Assembly: GCA_905147135.1 (NCBI GenBank)
Contig: LR990045.1
Span: forward strand, 17,088,173-17,152,172
From: Blastobasis lacticolella
Lineage: Eukaryota > Arthropoda > Insecta > Lepidoptera > Blastobasidae
Direction of reading: 5' to 3'
Length of the DNA stretch: 64,000 nt
Shown: one piece after another, positions 20,912 to 31,960 of the stretch
How the letters are laid out: each line of letters begins with the position of its first letter
Numbering within the stretch: the first letter of the stretch is position 1
The notes under the pieces: generated by a model
What the model was told of the DNA's origin: nothing
What the model saw: only the letters and a program-made list of their open reading frames with translations
Database searches by the model: none
Made by a program: the position numbers and the translations under genes

Positions 20912-23140
20912 AAGTAACTCTTGATGCAAATGTTTGCTTGTATGTTGTATCTTCCTATTAGCTCTGTATAAGAGTATTTGCCGACACCCAACAAGATAAA
21001 TTTTACACTAATAACGGATCCCATAATTTATTATTTGTAGCCGAATGAACTTCAGCGGTCATGGCATCGGCAGTTGGTCTAATGGGGTTTGCTTTGCCAA
21101 GTTTATAGGCGTAGGTACATGAACCCATTACGACAGAGATAGCACATCTTTGACGAAGTGGCGAATCGTGGAAGGAATTCGTGATTGTGTAGTTAATAAA
21201 GTTAGGTCTCGGACGTGCGCCGCCGAACGCTCGCGAGTGCATTCACCGTTTTGGCGATGGCTTACGAAACGGTTGCGTCAGGGGCTTTTGTGGAATACGA
21301 TCTAGCTGCGTGTGTTCCCTTTGGAAAGGCTAGCGATTTCAGAATCGGTTGGCCAATAAAACTTTATGGGCTGTTTAATGGTTGAGTCGCCAGAATTTGT
21401 GGGGCGTAACTATTCGCGCGTATTGGCCGTTCCGACTGCCGCGACTCGATCTCCGTGCAGAAGGCAATCTGTGCGGGGATCATGGCCCAGATAAGAGATG
21501 GAATTTCAATTGAAAGAGGCGGTGTGGCCGATAATTAGCCGAACGACGGCTGATGTTCAATCAAAGAACAGTTAGCGATGAATATCGCACCGCAACCCAT
21601 TATTAGGGCTGCGTCAATCTCGCGGCCCGGACGCCCAGCCATCCCGATGTACAGTTACAGCCCAATCGAAAATCTCTGTTTACGAGTTGATTGTGTTTTC
21701 ATGGTTTCCATGATCACTGTAATACGTTTTACAAATGAAGACGGCGCTTTTAGTTATGCGGATTGGGATCAAATAAATTGTTGCTGCGATTTGTAACTTT
21801 GATCTGGATAAAATATCAAAGGGGAAATAGGTAGGGTAAGGAAACATAAAATTATATTTACCCACTATCGATATGTATTCTCTGGCGTGTCAAACCCGAT
21901 TCAATCGGTCTCGCTCGCCAGCCATAGTAATGTTAACTTTTTTGCGATCGTAGTTATATCTGTAGCGGTCACGACCGGAATTGTAGAGCCGATACGCATA
22001 ATAGTGTAATCAGTAAGCATTTCAAAAAGTTTATATGAATTATAGAGATGTATGCAATTTAAACTTTTTGAAATGTGTACTTAAAATGGCAGTGTTATGA
22101 TTGAGATGTTTTGGCTTACATTGGGTTTTTTATTCCATTGCTATTTGAGTCTATAGAACTACTTTTTACGCAATAAATTTTCACGAAAATATAATTTTAT
22201 TCTTTTTTATAGAGACAATTCAGTGACAAACGAGCACACAGCTCATCTACTCTCTGGCTGGTTTATATGCATCGCTGCTGTCTGGATGAGCATTCCTTTT
22301 GATTCTCGTATTTTTTGACGTCAAACGTAGGTCTGAGTCCTATCTCAAAAAGAATTTTTGAGTTTTATAATGCTGTTGGAGGAAAATGTAAAGTGTTGCG
22401 CCTGCGCACATTACAATTCTTCGCCGCAATGTGTTTGTAGACGTTCTCGGTTCAAATTTTAAATTGTGTACAGATAAACCTAGGTACAACGCCGCGTTAA
22501 CGACATCCATGCGTAGGTACGGTATAGTTTACAACTGGTATTAAACAGTTTCCGTTCACCTGGTAGACAATTTGATAGCCGATCCGCTGTTGAAAGGTTA
22601 CCAGGTTTATTGGGGCTTATTTACGAGGAGGTACATGAGAATAGTTGTTGTGAAGTCATGGTATACGACTCTTATACGAGTAAGGCGAAGCTGTGATATG
22701 TTTTTGATTTAACATATTTAAATTGACGTGCGTTTTGTGATTTACGGAAAATGTTTAGTGTTTCCATATAAAGTAGGTACTTACTTTGTGAGTAAGTACT
22801 TGACTTAGACTATTTGTAACCAAATTGAAGTACTAATAGCGCCGTATTGAGGGTGTAATATTTATCACATCCTTAGGCTTCTCAGATGCTTGTATATTTA
22901 TAGAGTTCAAACAGCACATCATCACGTTGATTGGGTGGTTATATGCAATTATAAGATTACTGCCAACGGCCGTTAACACAGTTATTTTACTGTAAGACTC
23001 CACGAGACCATACGTGACTAACATTCAAGGAGATCATCTCAAAAGTTTGCGAAACGCAACAGACTGTCACGTCCATCCTCTTTCGTGTATGTAGAATCTT
23101 GCTTCTGTTTCCATTAAGGTTCTTGGGTGACTGGGTTTAC
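20912..23140. other. Gene-poor sequence, possibly regulatory in part
   Basis: No exon recognised. The stretch at 21400-21660 has a more balanced base composition and none of the repeat motifs found elsewhere in the window, so it might be conserved non-coding DNA. A 16-bp inverted repeat is at 22018-22075. Confidence 0.4.
22018..22075. repeat. Inverted repeat, 16-bp arms, 26-base loop
   Basis: CATTTCAAAAAGTTTA (22018-22033) is exactly complementary to TAAACTTTTTGAAATG (22060-22075). No element was recognised around it. Confidence 0.8.
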
Positions 23141-23375
23141 GACCTGAGTGGTTCATTTGGTTAACATGCCACGGTCTGCCACGCAGAGGTCCCGCGGTTC
23201 GATTCCCCGCCGAGCAGAAATTTAAGTGATGAATCTTAATTTCTGTTGCGGGTCTGAGTGTTGTATATATAATAGGTATATATTTAAAAAGTATGTACGT
23301 AGTTTATCAGTTATCTGTAGCACCTATAATACAAGCGTTGATAGTTTAGGGCTAGATGGCGCTGTGTGGATAGTC
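23141..23375 (+). mobile_element. tRNA-derived SINE (family 2), full-length-like
   Basis: The tRNA-like head runs GACCTGAGTGGTTCATTTGG to the B-box GGTTCGATTCC at 23196-23206. It is followed by TTCTGTTGCGGGTCTGAGTG, AGCACCTATAATACAAGCG and ATGGCGCTGTGTGGATAG. This arrangement is characteristic of a widespread lepidopteran SINE, from memory. It cannot fold as a functional tRNA. Confidence 0.7.
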
Positions 23376-25080
23376 CATGCCATTTTATTTACTGGATTTA
23401 AAACCGTAACTGTTTAAAACCGTTAAAATTCTGTCGGAGTTCTGGAAGATGGTAACACTGTATACAATTCCTATCCACTTATCTCACTCACTGTACAGTG
23501 TGTGCAAGATAAATCTGCTCGCACTTAGGTATGGTATCAGTGTTTTTTGAATAAAATATTGTTTTTGTCTAGTCCTTCCTGTTGGTTACCTATTAATTAA
23601 TTTAGTTTCAATTTCAGCCTCCAGCAAAGTTATCTTACGCCAACTCTACCATACATATTCCTTCCTCTTTGGCAATACCGATATAGTAGACTGATAAAAT
23701 TATTTTAATTATCATAGTACAGTAGACACACATACCAAGCTAGTTCAGAACTAGCTCGAATTCAGGTACGCCGGTGTAAAAAAACGGTGCCTTCGGGTTG
23801 CTCAGTTCCAGAAACGGCCTAATGTAATGGTTCCATTAGGTAGATATATAAGAGTACAATAGATACTCCTTTGATATTCATAGAACCTTCAATCAACTAA
23901 TATAAAGTTTATTCATTGTTAAGTCAACCTCACTCAGAGTTTGAGTCCCTGATCTGCTAAATGCGAGATCTGCTGAACCTGATACGGGAAAAATCGCGAG
24001 AAATAAGATTGGCAATCTAACTCAGATAAAATTAAAATAATTTCAGCTTGATATATACTTTTATTTAATATAACATCTAACCTGTCCCTGGGAATAATAA
24101 TACTCATCGTGCTAATCCAAGTAAGTAGTCTACAGTTTAACTGTGTTTACGTTTTCTAGAAAGCATGCGAGGTTGAAAGGTGACGAGAAATTTCACTATG
24201 TGTTGAAATCGTTGTGTGCCAAACGAGAATACGTAGCTTTACGTGTTTTGTGCAGTTCTAATACAATGGTGTATAAACACATTTTGTATTGTTTATTCCT
24301 AATATGCATTGAAATGAGAAAATCAACACAAATGTAAGCTTTCATCCCTAGTGTGACTCAACAGTTTGCGCTTTTCTGCTTAGTTAACTACAGCGGTAAA
24401 TCTGCATTACTTAGGATTCGAAGTGGGCTTTACAGCAATTTGCATGTTGTACAAATATCTGCTTGCTGTAATATATTAGTAGGTATATAAATAATGATTA
24501 TTTCATTAAACTCAAATTCAAAAATAATGTCTTTATAATTTTCACCCTTCATAGAGATCGCAATTACCATCTCTAGCTTTTGATAGATATTTTTATCTGA
24601 GTGCACTTCCCTCGGTTGAAGAAAAATCTAATTCGGAAATCGTTAATTTTCATTGTTCTTCCAAATAGGGAACAGGCATTTTAGGTAATGTTATACACTT
24701 GTAATTAGGCATGTACTTCGTGATACTATTCATGATTATTAGTATTATTACATCATGCGTCAATTTTCGGTACTCCTCCGAGCCACAGGTGATTTAAATT
24801 CTAGAATATCCTCATCATTAGAGATCGATCCGAGAACCTGTTAGACATTATTATTCGGGCCCTTTCGAACAGAAGGACGCAGGTAAAAGTGGCTGGTTTG
24901 CTCAGTTTCAACCGGTTGCCAAGGCTGCGCAGAAACCGACTTGGACTCGTGCGCATGCGACCCCTACCACGGTATGTCCCATCGCCTGTAGTTACGAATA
25001 TATTATAACAAGATTAATAGTACTTTCTACAGATTATCACTTTATAAATAATCAAAATCTTGCAATGTATCAAAATCAAC
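23376..25080. other. Gene-poor sequence
   Basis: AT-rich. No exon, RNA or named repeat recognised. Confidence 0.4.
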
Positions 25081-25084
25081 AGCA

Positions 25085-25205
25085 CGGGATCCAGCCCAGC
25101 AGTGGACCGTTATGGAAAGTCCACTGCTGGATTTCGGTCTTCTCCACATCAGTGGAAGGCATTGCCCACACTTGGCAGGCTGGTTGAAGATCGCGGAGTT
25201 AAAAT
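25085..25205. repeat. Two RTE-type 3' ends facing each other
   Basis: CCCAGCAGTGGACCGTTATGG (plus orientation) is followed at once by AGTCCACTGCTGG..CTTGGCAGGCTGG (minus orientation). Together they form an imperfect palindrome of two LINE 3' ends. Both are short and decayed. Confidence 0.5.
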
Positions 25206-26035
25206 TATACGCGGACGAAATCGCGAGCAGAAGCTGTGTTTTTATTGACATTGTCGCCTTTTCAGAAATCCTTTAATGGATGGGATATGTGCAATTCGAA
25301 CCAGCCGCTCGCCATACGGTCTAATGTAAATTCATTATGGCTGTCTAATGACTGAAAACCATCGCCATAGCACCAGACATGGCATATGCTGAATGTGACC
25401 TTTTGGACGTCTTCGCATGGCACGGGTATACATTAGGATTCTTATCATGTCACTCTTGTTAATCTTTGAATGTACCTATCGTGTTATGAGTTTATGTGTC
25501 ATAAACGTCATTTACTTATTTATTTATGTAATTAATTAGCTAACTCATCGTGAATATACATGTATCTTTTTTCTCATGGTAAGGGAATAAAACGCAATTT
25601 GGCAAATTCCGCACAATTGAGTTAAAAACACGATTCTGGCATCCAACAATGATGTGTTTCATCTTTCTTTCCTCGCAACGTGAGAAGTTTTTAGGAAAGG
25701 AATTCCGCAAACTGAAAGTTTAAAAAGTTGTTGTTGATCTCAGATCAGTATACCGTCCCTACATATTAGTTGTAACTATATAAGGTGTTATCTAAGCGCC
25801 TGGTCGAAATTACTAATGGCCAGACAGTCATATTTTTGGGTCAGCGTATAAGCCTCGCTATCCAGCGGGGCAACGCATACCAGCCTTGGTTGGTCAGAAT
25901 AAGGGTTCATTGTTAGGGTGAGGATTTTTTATTATTGAATTAATTGTATTGTATTATATATTTTAGTTATTATACAATACCTAAACATGAACATTTTGTA
26001 CATTTGTTCGACGGTTATTATGTTTTATGTTGTAA
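25206..26035. other. Gene-poor sequence
   Basis: AT-rich with no recognised feature. Confidence 0.4.
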
Positions 26036-26345
26036 GGGTCGGTGGCCGGGCGGCTGAGTATTCGACTCGTAAGCGAAAGGTACAGGGTTCTAATCCCCCT
26101 GCAGCATTAGTTGAATTCTAATCGATGCTCTTACGATGAGGGAAAACATCGTGATGAAACCTGTAAATTCAGACAGCTGAAATTGTAACCATGATTCAAT
26201 CTGGTCAGGTTCCCTCGTAGCAGGGTCACGGAGGTCAGATGGTAGTCGCTCCATTCTAATTACCTGATCGCCAAATCCTGGATAATGGTCAAGGCGGACC
26301 CGGGACCCTCGTCCTCGAGAGCACAAGCGGGACATTAACGCTAAG
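26036..26345 (+). mobile_element. tRNA-derived SINE (family 1), near full length
   Basis: The tRNA-like head is GGTGGCCGGGCGGCTGAGTA, CGACTCGTAA, then the B-box-like GGTTCTAATCC near 26087. The body has CGATGCTCTTACGATGAGGG, AATCTGGTCAGGTTCCC, GGTCACGGAGGTCAGATGG and GGGACATTAACGCTAAGA. The body recurs at 10590 and the head at 52740. Confidence 0.75.
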
Positions 26346-26860
26346 ATAATTATTATTTTATTATGTTGTAAGCGTTACCACCACGTTATACCCACAGCTT
26401 GGGTTGGCTACTTGTCTGTTAACAATTTAATATTATCTACAAACAATACCTACACAATATTGTTTTTAGATCTTCTATAGCTATTCTCTTCCAAACTCTT
26501 TCATCTCGACATACGTTGGTCACAAATAAAGCGAAGCACAATTTCTCGGCCAAGATTTCGTAGGCGACAGCTTGCACTGCACTTTCGTACCATCAAGGTC
26601 ACGGTGAGGCCACGAGCGCATGAGCTCAGACCCATCTAACAATGTATAACGAAAAGCGATACGCTCAATGATAATAAAGAGATTTCGATTCAGCTTTGGA
26701 GAGAAAAACATCAGATTTGTGTACACTTTTACTACACATATTATCGTGTTTGTTACCACGGTTAGTATTGACCAAGACGCAAGCAACTACGTCGAAATAT
26801 CAAGGTAAAAACAATACTAACTAGCTGCGGTAGTACCGTATACCAGTACCACCTCAGTCT

Positions 26861-26911
26861 ATCCGATTGCAGATGTTATCCGATTGCAAATACTATCCTC
26901 TTGCAGATGCT
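26861..26911. repeat. Three tandem 17-bp units
   Basis: ATCCGATTGCAGATGTT, ATCCGATTGCAAATACT and ATCCTCTTGCAGATGCT are consecutive, diverged copies of one unit. Confidence 0.8.
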
Positions 26912-29869
26912 ATACGCTTTGATCAAAAACGGCTTACGTCATAAAAATGCACCAGCCAGCAGTTACTAAATATTGGCAGGTTTCTATATACTTAACACTA
27001 GTTTCAACGAAGAGTCCCTCTTCATACAAGCGCCCATTCCCGGCGGCTACACGCACAGTTTATCACCGCAACATTGTCGTCGGTCGGCGAAAGTGCGAAA
27101 CAAAACGACACAACTCCATTCTATTTGTGGAAGCACTTCGCGCGTCCACAGATAAATAAAACCTAATTAAATACGTTCGACTTGCAACAAAGTTGAAGTA
27201 CGATCCGTTGTGGGTCTTAATTCACGTCGTGTCAAACTAAGTGGATTGCCGTGTCGTCCACCACCGTGCGGTTTATAACCTGTTGCAATATTCAATGTCG
27301 CTGTAAGGGGACACTGCTAAGATATTCGATTAAATCAAACTCGCCGGACGGTTGCGGGCTAGATAAATCCTGGCAGAGAGCAGAATTGCGTTTAAATCAT
27401 GATAGCTAGTTGGCCTATGACAGGAGAGAGCCCGCCGTCAGTTTGATCCGAGCTTTAGATAGCGCGCTGTCGTTTCAGTGAGCGTGAGGAATCGCTGCAT
27501 AATATTTCATAATAATTATTACATAAAACGCGCAATAGGCTAATACAATATGCATACAATCGTTGAAATGCAATTGGGAAACATCTATTCGATGATATTC
27601 GATTGTTAGATAGGAAATCGAGGACTTGGTCCAACACTATGGTTGATTTGACGTTAGAGGATTAGCAGGAAAAACCCTAGCCTAGATTGAAATTATGAAG
27701 ATGGCGCGATTTATATGTAGTGCTCTATTATTAAAATTACACTTTACTCACTCATGAACATTCCTAAATGACTTAATATTCCTAAGATCAAGGTAAACTG
27801 ATTTAATACTTAAGAGGTAATCCGATACTGGGTATTATAAACAACAATAATTAGATTAATCTAAGGAGATAATTTCGAAAAAGCACAAAGTTAAACTATA
27901 AAACAGGTAAAAAACTGTTAATTTTATCCAATCATCATTATAAGAGTGAACATAAAATATCATTTAAAAAAAACCTATCCCCTATTGGTCTAAATTTTTT
28001 ATTTGTAAATAAAGTCTCTAGTTTGCACCACCCCTCCCTCTGACTAAAGAGTCACTCGTAGAATCTCTCCCCACAAATCCGACGGAGAGAGCACACAGCA
28101 AGAAAGTGTTAAGTACAATGTTTATTTACTACTGCTGCGAATCTTTATCTAAACAGGTGGCAATTAAAGGAAGAGCGAGTGTAATAAATTACTTAACACT
28201 CCATTTGCTAAGCACACTATTAGTGGGAAGAGGGTGTCCGGGATGATAAAACACGTTGCAATAGGCTTCCCAACATGTAAATTAATATATATTTTTTAAG
28301 TCGTGGTTCAGCATTTTCAGTTTTGGCTGTTAGCCACAAAGCAAAATAGTCCAGCGCAAATGGCTGAGTGATTTTCTGAGCGCGTTCGACGATGGTGCAA
28401 GGCAGTGTTTGTGTGGTTGTGGTTGTGTCTAAAGTGTGACCGCAAAAGTAGACTTCAAAACTTCATATTTCAAATGTGACTAGGATGAGAATGTTTTAAC
28501 TATCTTTCAATCAAAATTACTTCGCACCTGACGCAATCATCAGGATACAGAATTTGAGAAAGCAAATTACTTGGTGATTTTTTATTATTATTTTGTTATA
28601 CGACTTACAATGCCATACGAATAAATAAATAAATCGAAGTTACACGAAAGTCAAACAAACGAAGAACGTAGTTGTCATTTTCTGACTGTTCATGTAGTGT
28701 GATTATTTAAATAATTTCACAAATCCGGTGACTCGTTCGTTCACATTTTGTGAAACTATAATGCAATTTTGATCAATTTTACGAGCTCGACTCGCGTACC
28801 TAAGTAGTTAGGGAAAACTATATTTTAAAACTAATCACCATCAGGTAAATAATTTTCATTCCATTTCACTTTATCCACTGGAATACTAAACATTACAGCT
28901 CAAGTTATAACCATCTCCGTTTCCCTTTCTAATTAAACAGCCAACTTATATATCCTAAATGGTCCTGGTCTAGGTGCGGGCAATCTCGCAGCGGATGCTA
29001 CCTGTATCCAATACCTAATCATTACCCACTTAGTCCAGGGAGACCATTAGCCGATGTTAGGGTTATTAATGGGCCGTCAGGATTATCTAATGTTGGCGGC
29101 CCACGCTCGCTCGCTGCCATCGCATCGCTTCACGCACCTATTTCGGAGGCCTATTTAAAGGTGTCATTGTGATATTAGAACGGTTAACGGTATCTATTGT
29201 ATCTGTGGCTGGGTAATTCTCGGAATAGTAAGCAGTCGTGGTGTGCAATAAGCCCGCCTTTGCAATGTATTGTTTTTATCTTATATTTTTGCAATAAAGA
29301 CATTAGACAGATTATTTATTTATTTATTTTTTATTCTGCACAATCGTGCCATTATGATTATGTTATGATACATTAAAAGTATTTTACAAAGGCGAACTTA
29401 ACTCATCAATTGAGTTTACTAGCAGCAAACCTTGGAGTCATAGGAACATTACATTTTCACGCAAAGTCTGGGTACATTATGGATTATAACCCAGAATAAC
29501 AATTTAACCCAGCATACTATTTTTAACAAATAGGCTTTGTACCAAAATTTAATGAAATTTAGAAATACATTTTTAAGGAACTGGTCGTTATATTAATAAC
29601 AATAAGTTTTATTTTAAATTCAAGCAAACGAGTAGACCGGCTGACCGACGAGTAGTCGACCTAACAGAATGCGTTAACAGTCGCCCATTCCACCCACAAT
29701 CCATACACCTCGGTAGCACTGCAGGTGCGCTGTCACTGTAAAGCCTCAGCCAATAATTTTCCAACTAAGAATAATAATTTTCCTCGAGCGCAGACATGCA
29801 AAAACGTCGCGGCACGTAAGTAATTGCCTATTTCCCTTGTTCACTGTTCGCACACTGGAATCCGACAAA

Positions 29870-29990
29870 TCGCGGTAATGGCAGCTGACAGCGCGTTATC
29901 GCGTCGCATCGCGCTTTCTCGCGACTCGTCAGCCGCTGCGATCGCGACGCAGCGATACGGCGGGCCTGCGAATCGCTTGTCTTGCGGCAG
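29870..29990. other. CpG-rich block with many TCGCG motifs
   Basis: Within an AT-rich desert, this 120-bp stretch repeats CGCG/TCGCG cores (GTTATCGCGTCGCATCGCG, TTTCTCGCGACTCG, GATCGCGACGC). It may be a promoter or enhancer, but nothing downstream identifies a transcript. Confidence 0.3.
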
Positions 29991-30136
29991 TTTCATTAGT
30001 AAATGAAACTATTTACAACACAAAGCGGTAAATTATGTGTCTGATAGTTTGGCTTTGGCGTAGAGGCGTGTCGGCCGCACGCGTGTCAGTAAATACGAAG
30101 CCGAAACTAGCCGAAGTGCATTATATCAGGACCTCG

Positions 30137-30227
30137 AGTCCTCAACTAATGGCTCTATCAAATTGTTATTGGATCGCTACCGCAGCTCAATCGCAGTTTG
30201 ACACGTTTTTGTATTCTTCTACTAACA
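30137..30227 (-). mobile_element. Partial copy of the AGTCCGC MITE family
   Basis: ACTAATGGCTCTATCAAATT..CAATCGCAGTTTGACACGTTTTTGTATTCT matches the reversed right half of the copy at 53638-53870. One end is missing. Confidence 0.5.
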
Positions 30228-31220
30228 AAAGACCAATGAATTTCGATTTATATTATTAGAACACTTTTGAACTTACCTACAAATTTTCGCAGAATACCCA
30301 ATTTGTCTCGAGTTGTAATCTACTTGTAGTCGAATCGAATTCGAATTGTAAGATAACTAAAAAAGCGGACTTGAGGCCCAGTTATCCTTAGAGTAGAATT
30401 TACTAAGATTTTGAGTTTTCGATTTGCCAAACGGAGGACGTTTCGAAAATCATTTCAACGATACATTTGTAGCACCGTAAATTTCAATTATTCTTAATTT
30501 AGTTTTTTATTATTTAAGAATAATATTAATGTATGAATAGGGTAATAGCAGAAAGCTCAATTGAAGAAAAAGAGAGAAGAGGAAGGCCAAAGATTGGATA
30601 TTGAAAAGACAGAAGTGAACAGGTTATCAAACGTGAGAAAAGTGGCGATTGCACAACTATCAAGAGTTTGACTTTTAAATTAATTATGATGAATGATAAG
30701 TCATGTGCTTAAAATGTTATTAATGATATTGAAAATATGATTGTACTTGGACGTAAAATGTAAACTCAAAATAAAGTTCAAGGTTCATGGGTTGACTATG
30801 GAGTTAAAATCAAGGCAACGAGGCATTTACAAATGCTTCTTAAGTATTTTAGCAAATGACGCTTGCAATTTCAAGTGACACTACTTTCGCTTGCAAATTT
30901 TTGTATACTCTTAGACTAAGATACTACAGTAACTTAACAAACGTGTTACAAAATATTAACTTTCACTTTCGAACATGATTAGTATCGAATGTCTTTAGAT
31001 AATTATCTGAGTGTTCACTGTTGATAGAAAGCCACCCAGCCAACATAGAAATTTTCGCTTGGCAATTAAATATTAATAGTTGAGTACAATCTTTTACATT
31101 ATTACGTAATTAAACATACGATTGAAATGCAGTGTAATTTATCAACAGTTTACATTGAGAATTAATTAAAAATGTCGTGAGTTTAATGGAATTTGGTAAT
31201 ATAAATAAGTTATATATGTA

Positions 31221-31252
31221 AGTTAAATATGTATTGTTATACATATTTAACT
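31221..31252. repeat. Hairpin, 14-bp arms
   Basis: AGTTAAATATGTAT and ATACATATTTAACT around TGTT. AT-rich; no element recognised. Confidence 0.75.
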
Positions 31253-31278
31253 AACATTATTAAGTTTAAGCCATTAAG

Positions 31279-31450
31279 CCAGCGACTTCGTCCAGACCCG
31301 TTCCCGCGAGAACCATATTTCATTTCGGTATAAATTATAGCCTAAGTGCTACTCTGGGCTATAAGCTATATTGCTGCTAAATTTCATCAAAATCCATTCT
31401 GTACATTTTGTGTGAAGAAGTAACAAACATCCAAACATCCTTACAAACTT
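31279..31450 (+). repeat. Dispersed lepidopteran repeat (retroelement 3' region type)
   Basis: AGCGACTTCGTCCAGACCCG, ATTATAGCCTAAGTGCTACT, CATCAAAATCCATTCTGTAC and TAACAAACATCCAAACATCC follow the usual block order of a very common lepidopteran repeat, from memory. No frame. Confidence 0.5.
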
Positions 31451-31782
31451 TCCTCACAAAATTATTAAAAGGTGGAAAGACAAAGCATTCCTATACCACT
31501 GGTGTACCAAACAACGAGAGCATTTTGAGAAAAGATCACGGTGTTTCCTTAGATCACGTCGGCCGGCTTATAATACAGGTGGGGTCGAGCAAGGCACGAC
31601 TGGTCCTATCTAACTTGTGCATCGGCCTTGAGAAAGCCGATGTATAGAGGTGGAATTTTGTACCTGTCTGGCTTCTCTTCGAGCAAAAACTTGATTACTT
31701 TTGTACTGAATTTAATGAAAACTTTGAACCGGTACATTACACGGAATAATATGTACTCGTTGGTACCAGCAAGCTGCACGAA

Positions 31783-31960
31783 CCACTTTGACTTGACCTT
31801 TCTACTGCGTACGGCCTACTTTAATCCTTTAATCCTTTGATTCCAATGGAATTATCCTGCTAATGTGCTCCTCGAACATTATAATCTGGACTCTTTCAAG
31901 GCCAAAGAGGATACGTCGTTTCTAGCGAAGCACTCATGCTTCATTAGGCCGTATAGTCAA
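31783..31960 (+). repeat. Degenerate LINE fragment, end of polymerase frame
   Basis: LTFLLRTA..WNYPANVLLEHYNLDSF-like peptide pieces in the plus strand parallel the FLMRTAKEWNALPAGVFPDQ end of the 44248 LINE. Frames are broken. Confidence 0.5.

Larger units (their letters stand above)
26346..31278. other. Gene-poor sequence with short repeats and a TCGCG-rich block
   Basis: Contains a 17-bp tandem repeat (26861-26911), a CpG-rich block (29870-29990), a partial MITE (30137-30227), a hairpin (31221-31252) and A/T tetranucleotide runs near 28620 and 29310. No convincing exon was found. Confidence 0.4.

Noticed and set aside
23141..23215. tRNA gene
   Set aside because: tRNA-like head of a SINE; no pairing acceptor stem.
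26520..26786. Possible 88-residue protein on the minus strand
   Set aside because: No splice or start context or known motif. It ends beside a dispersed 17-mer, so it may be repeat sequence.
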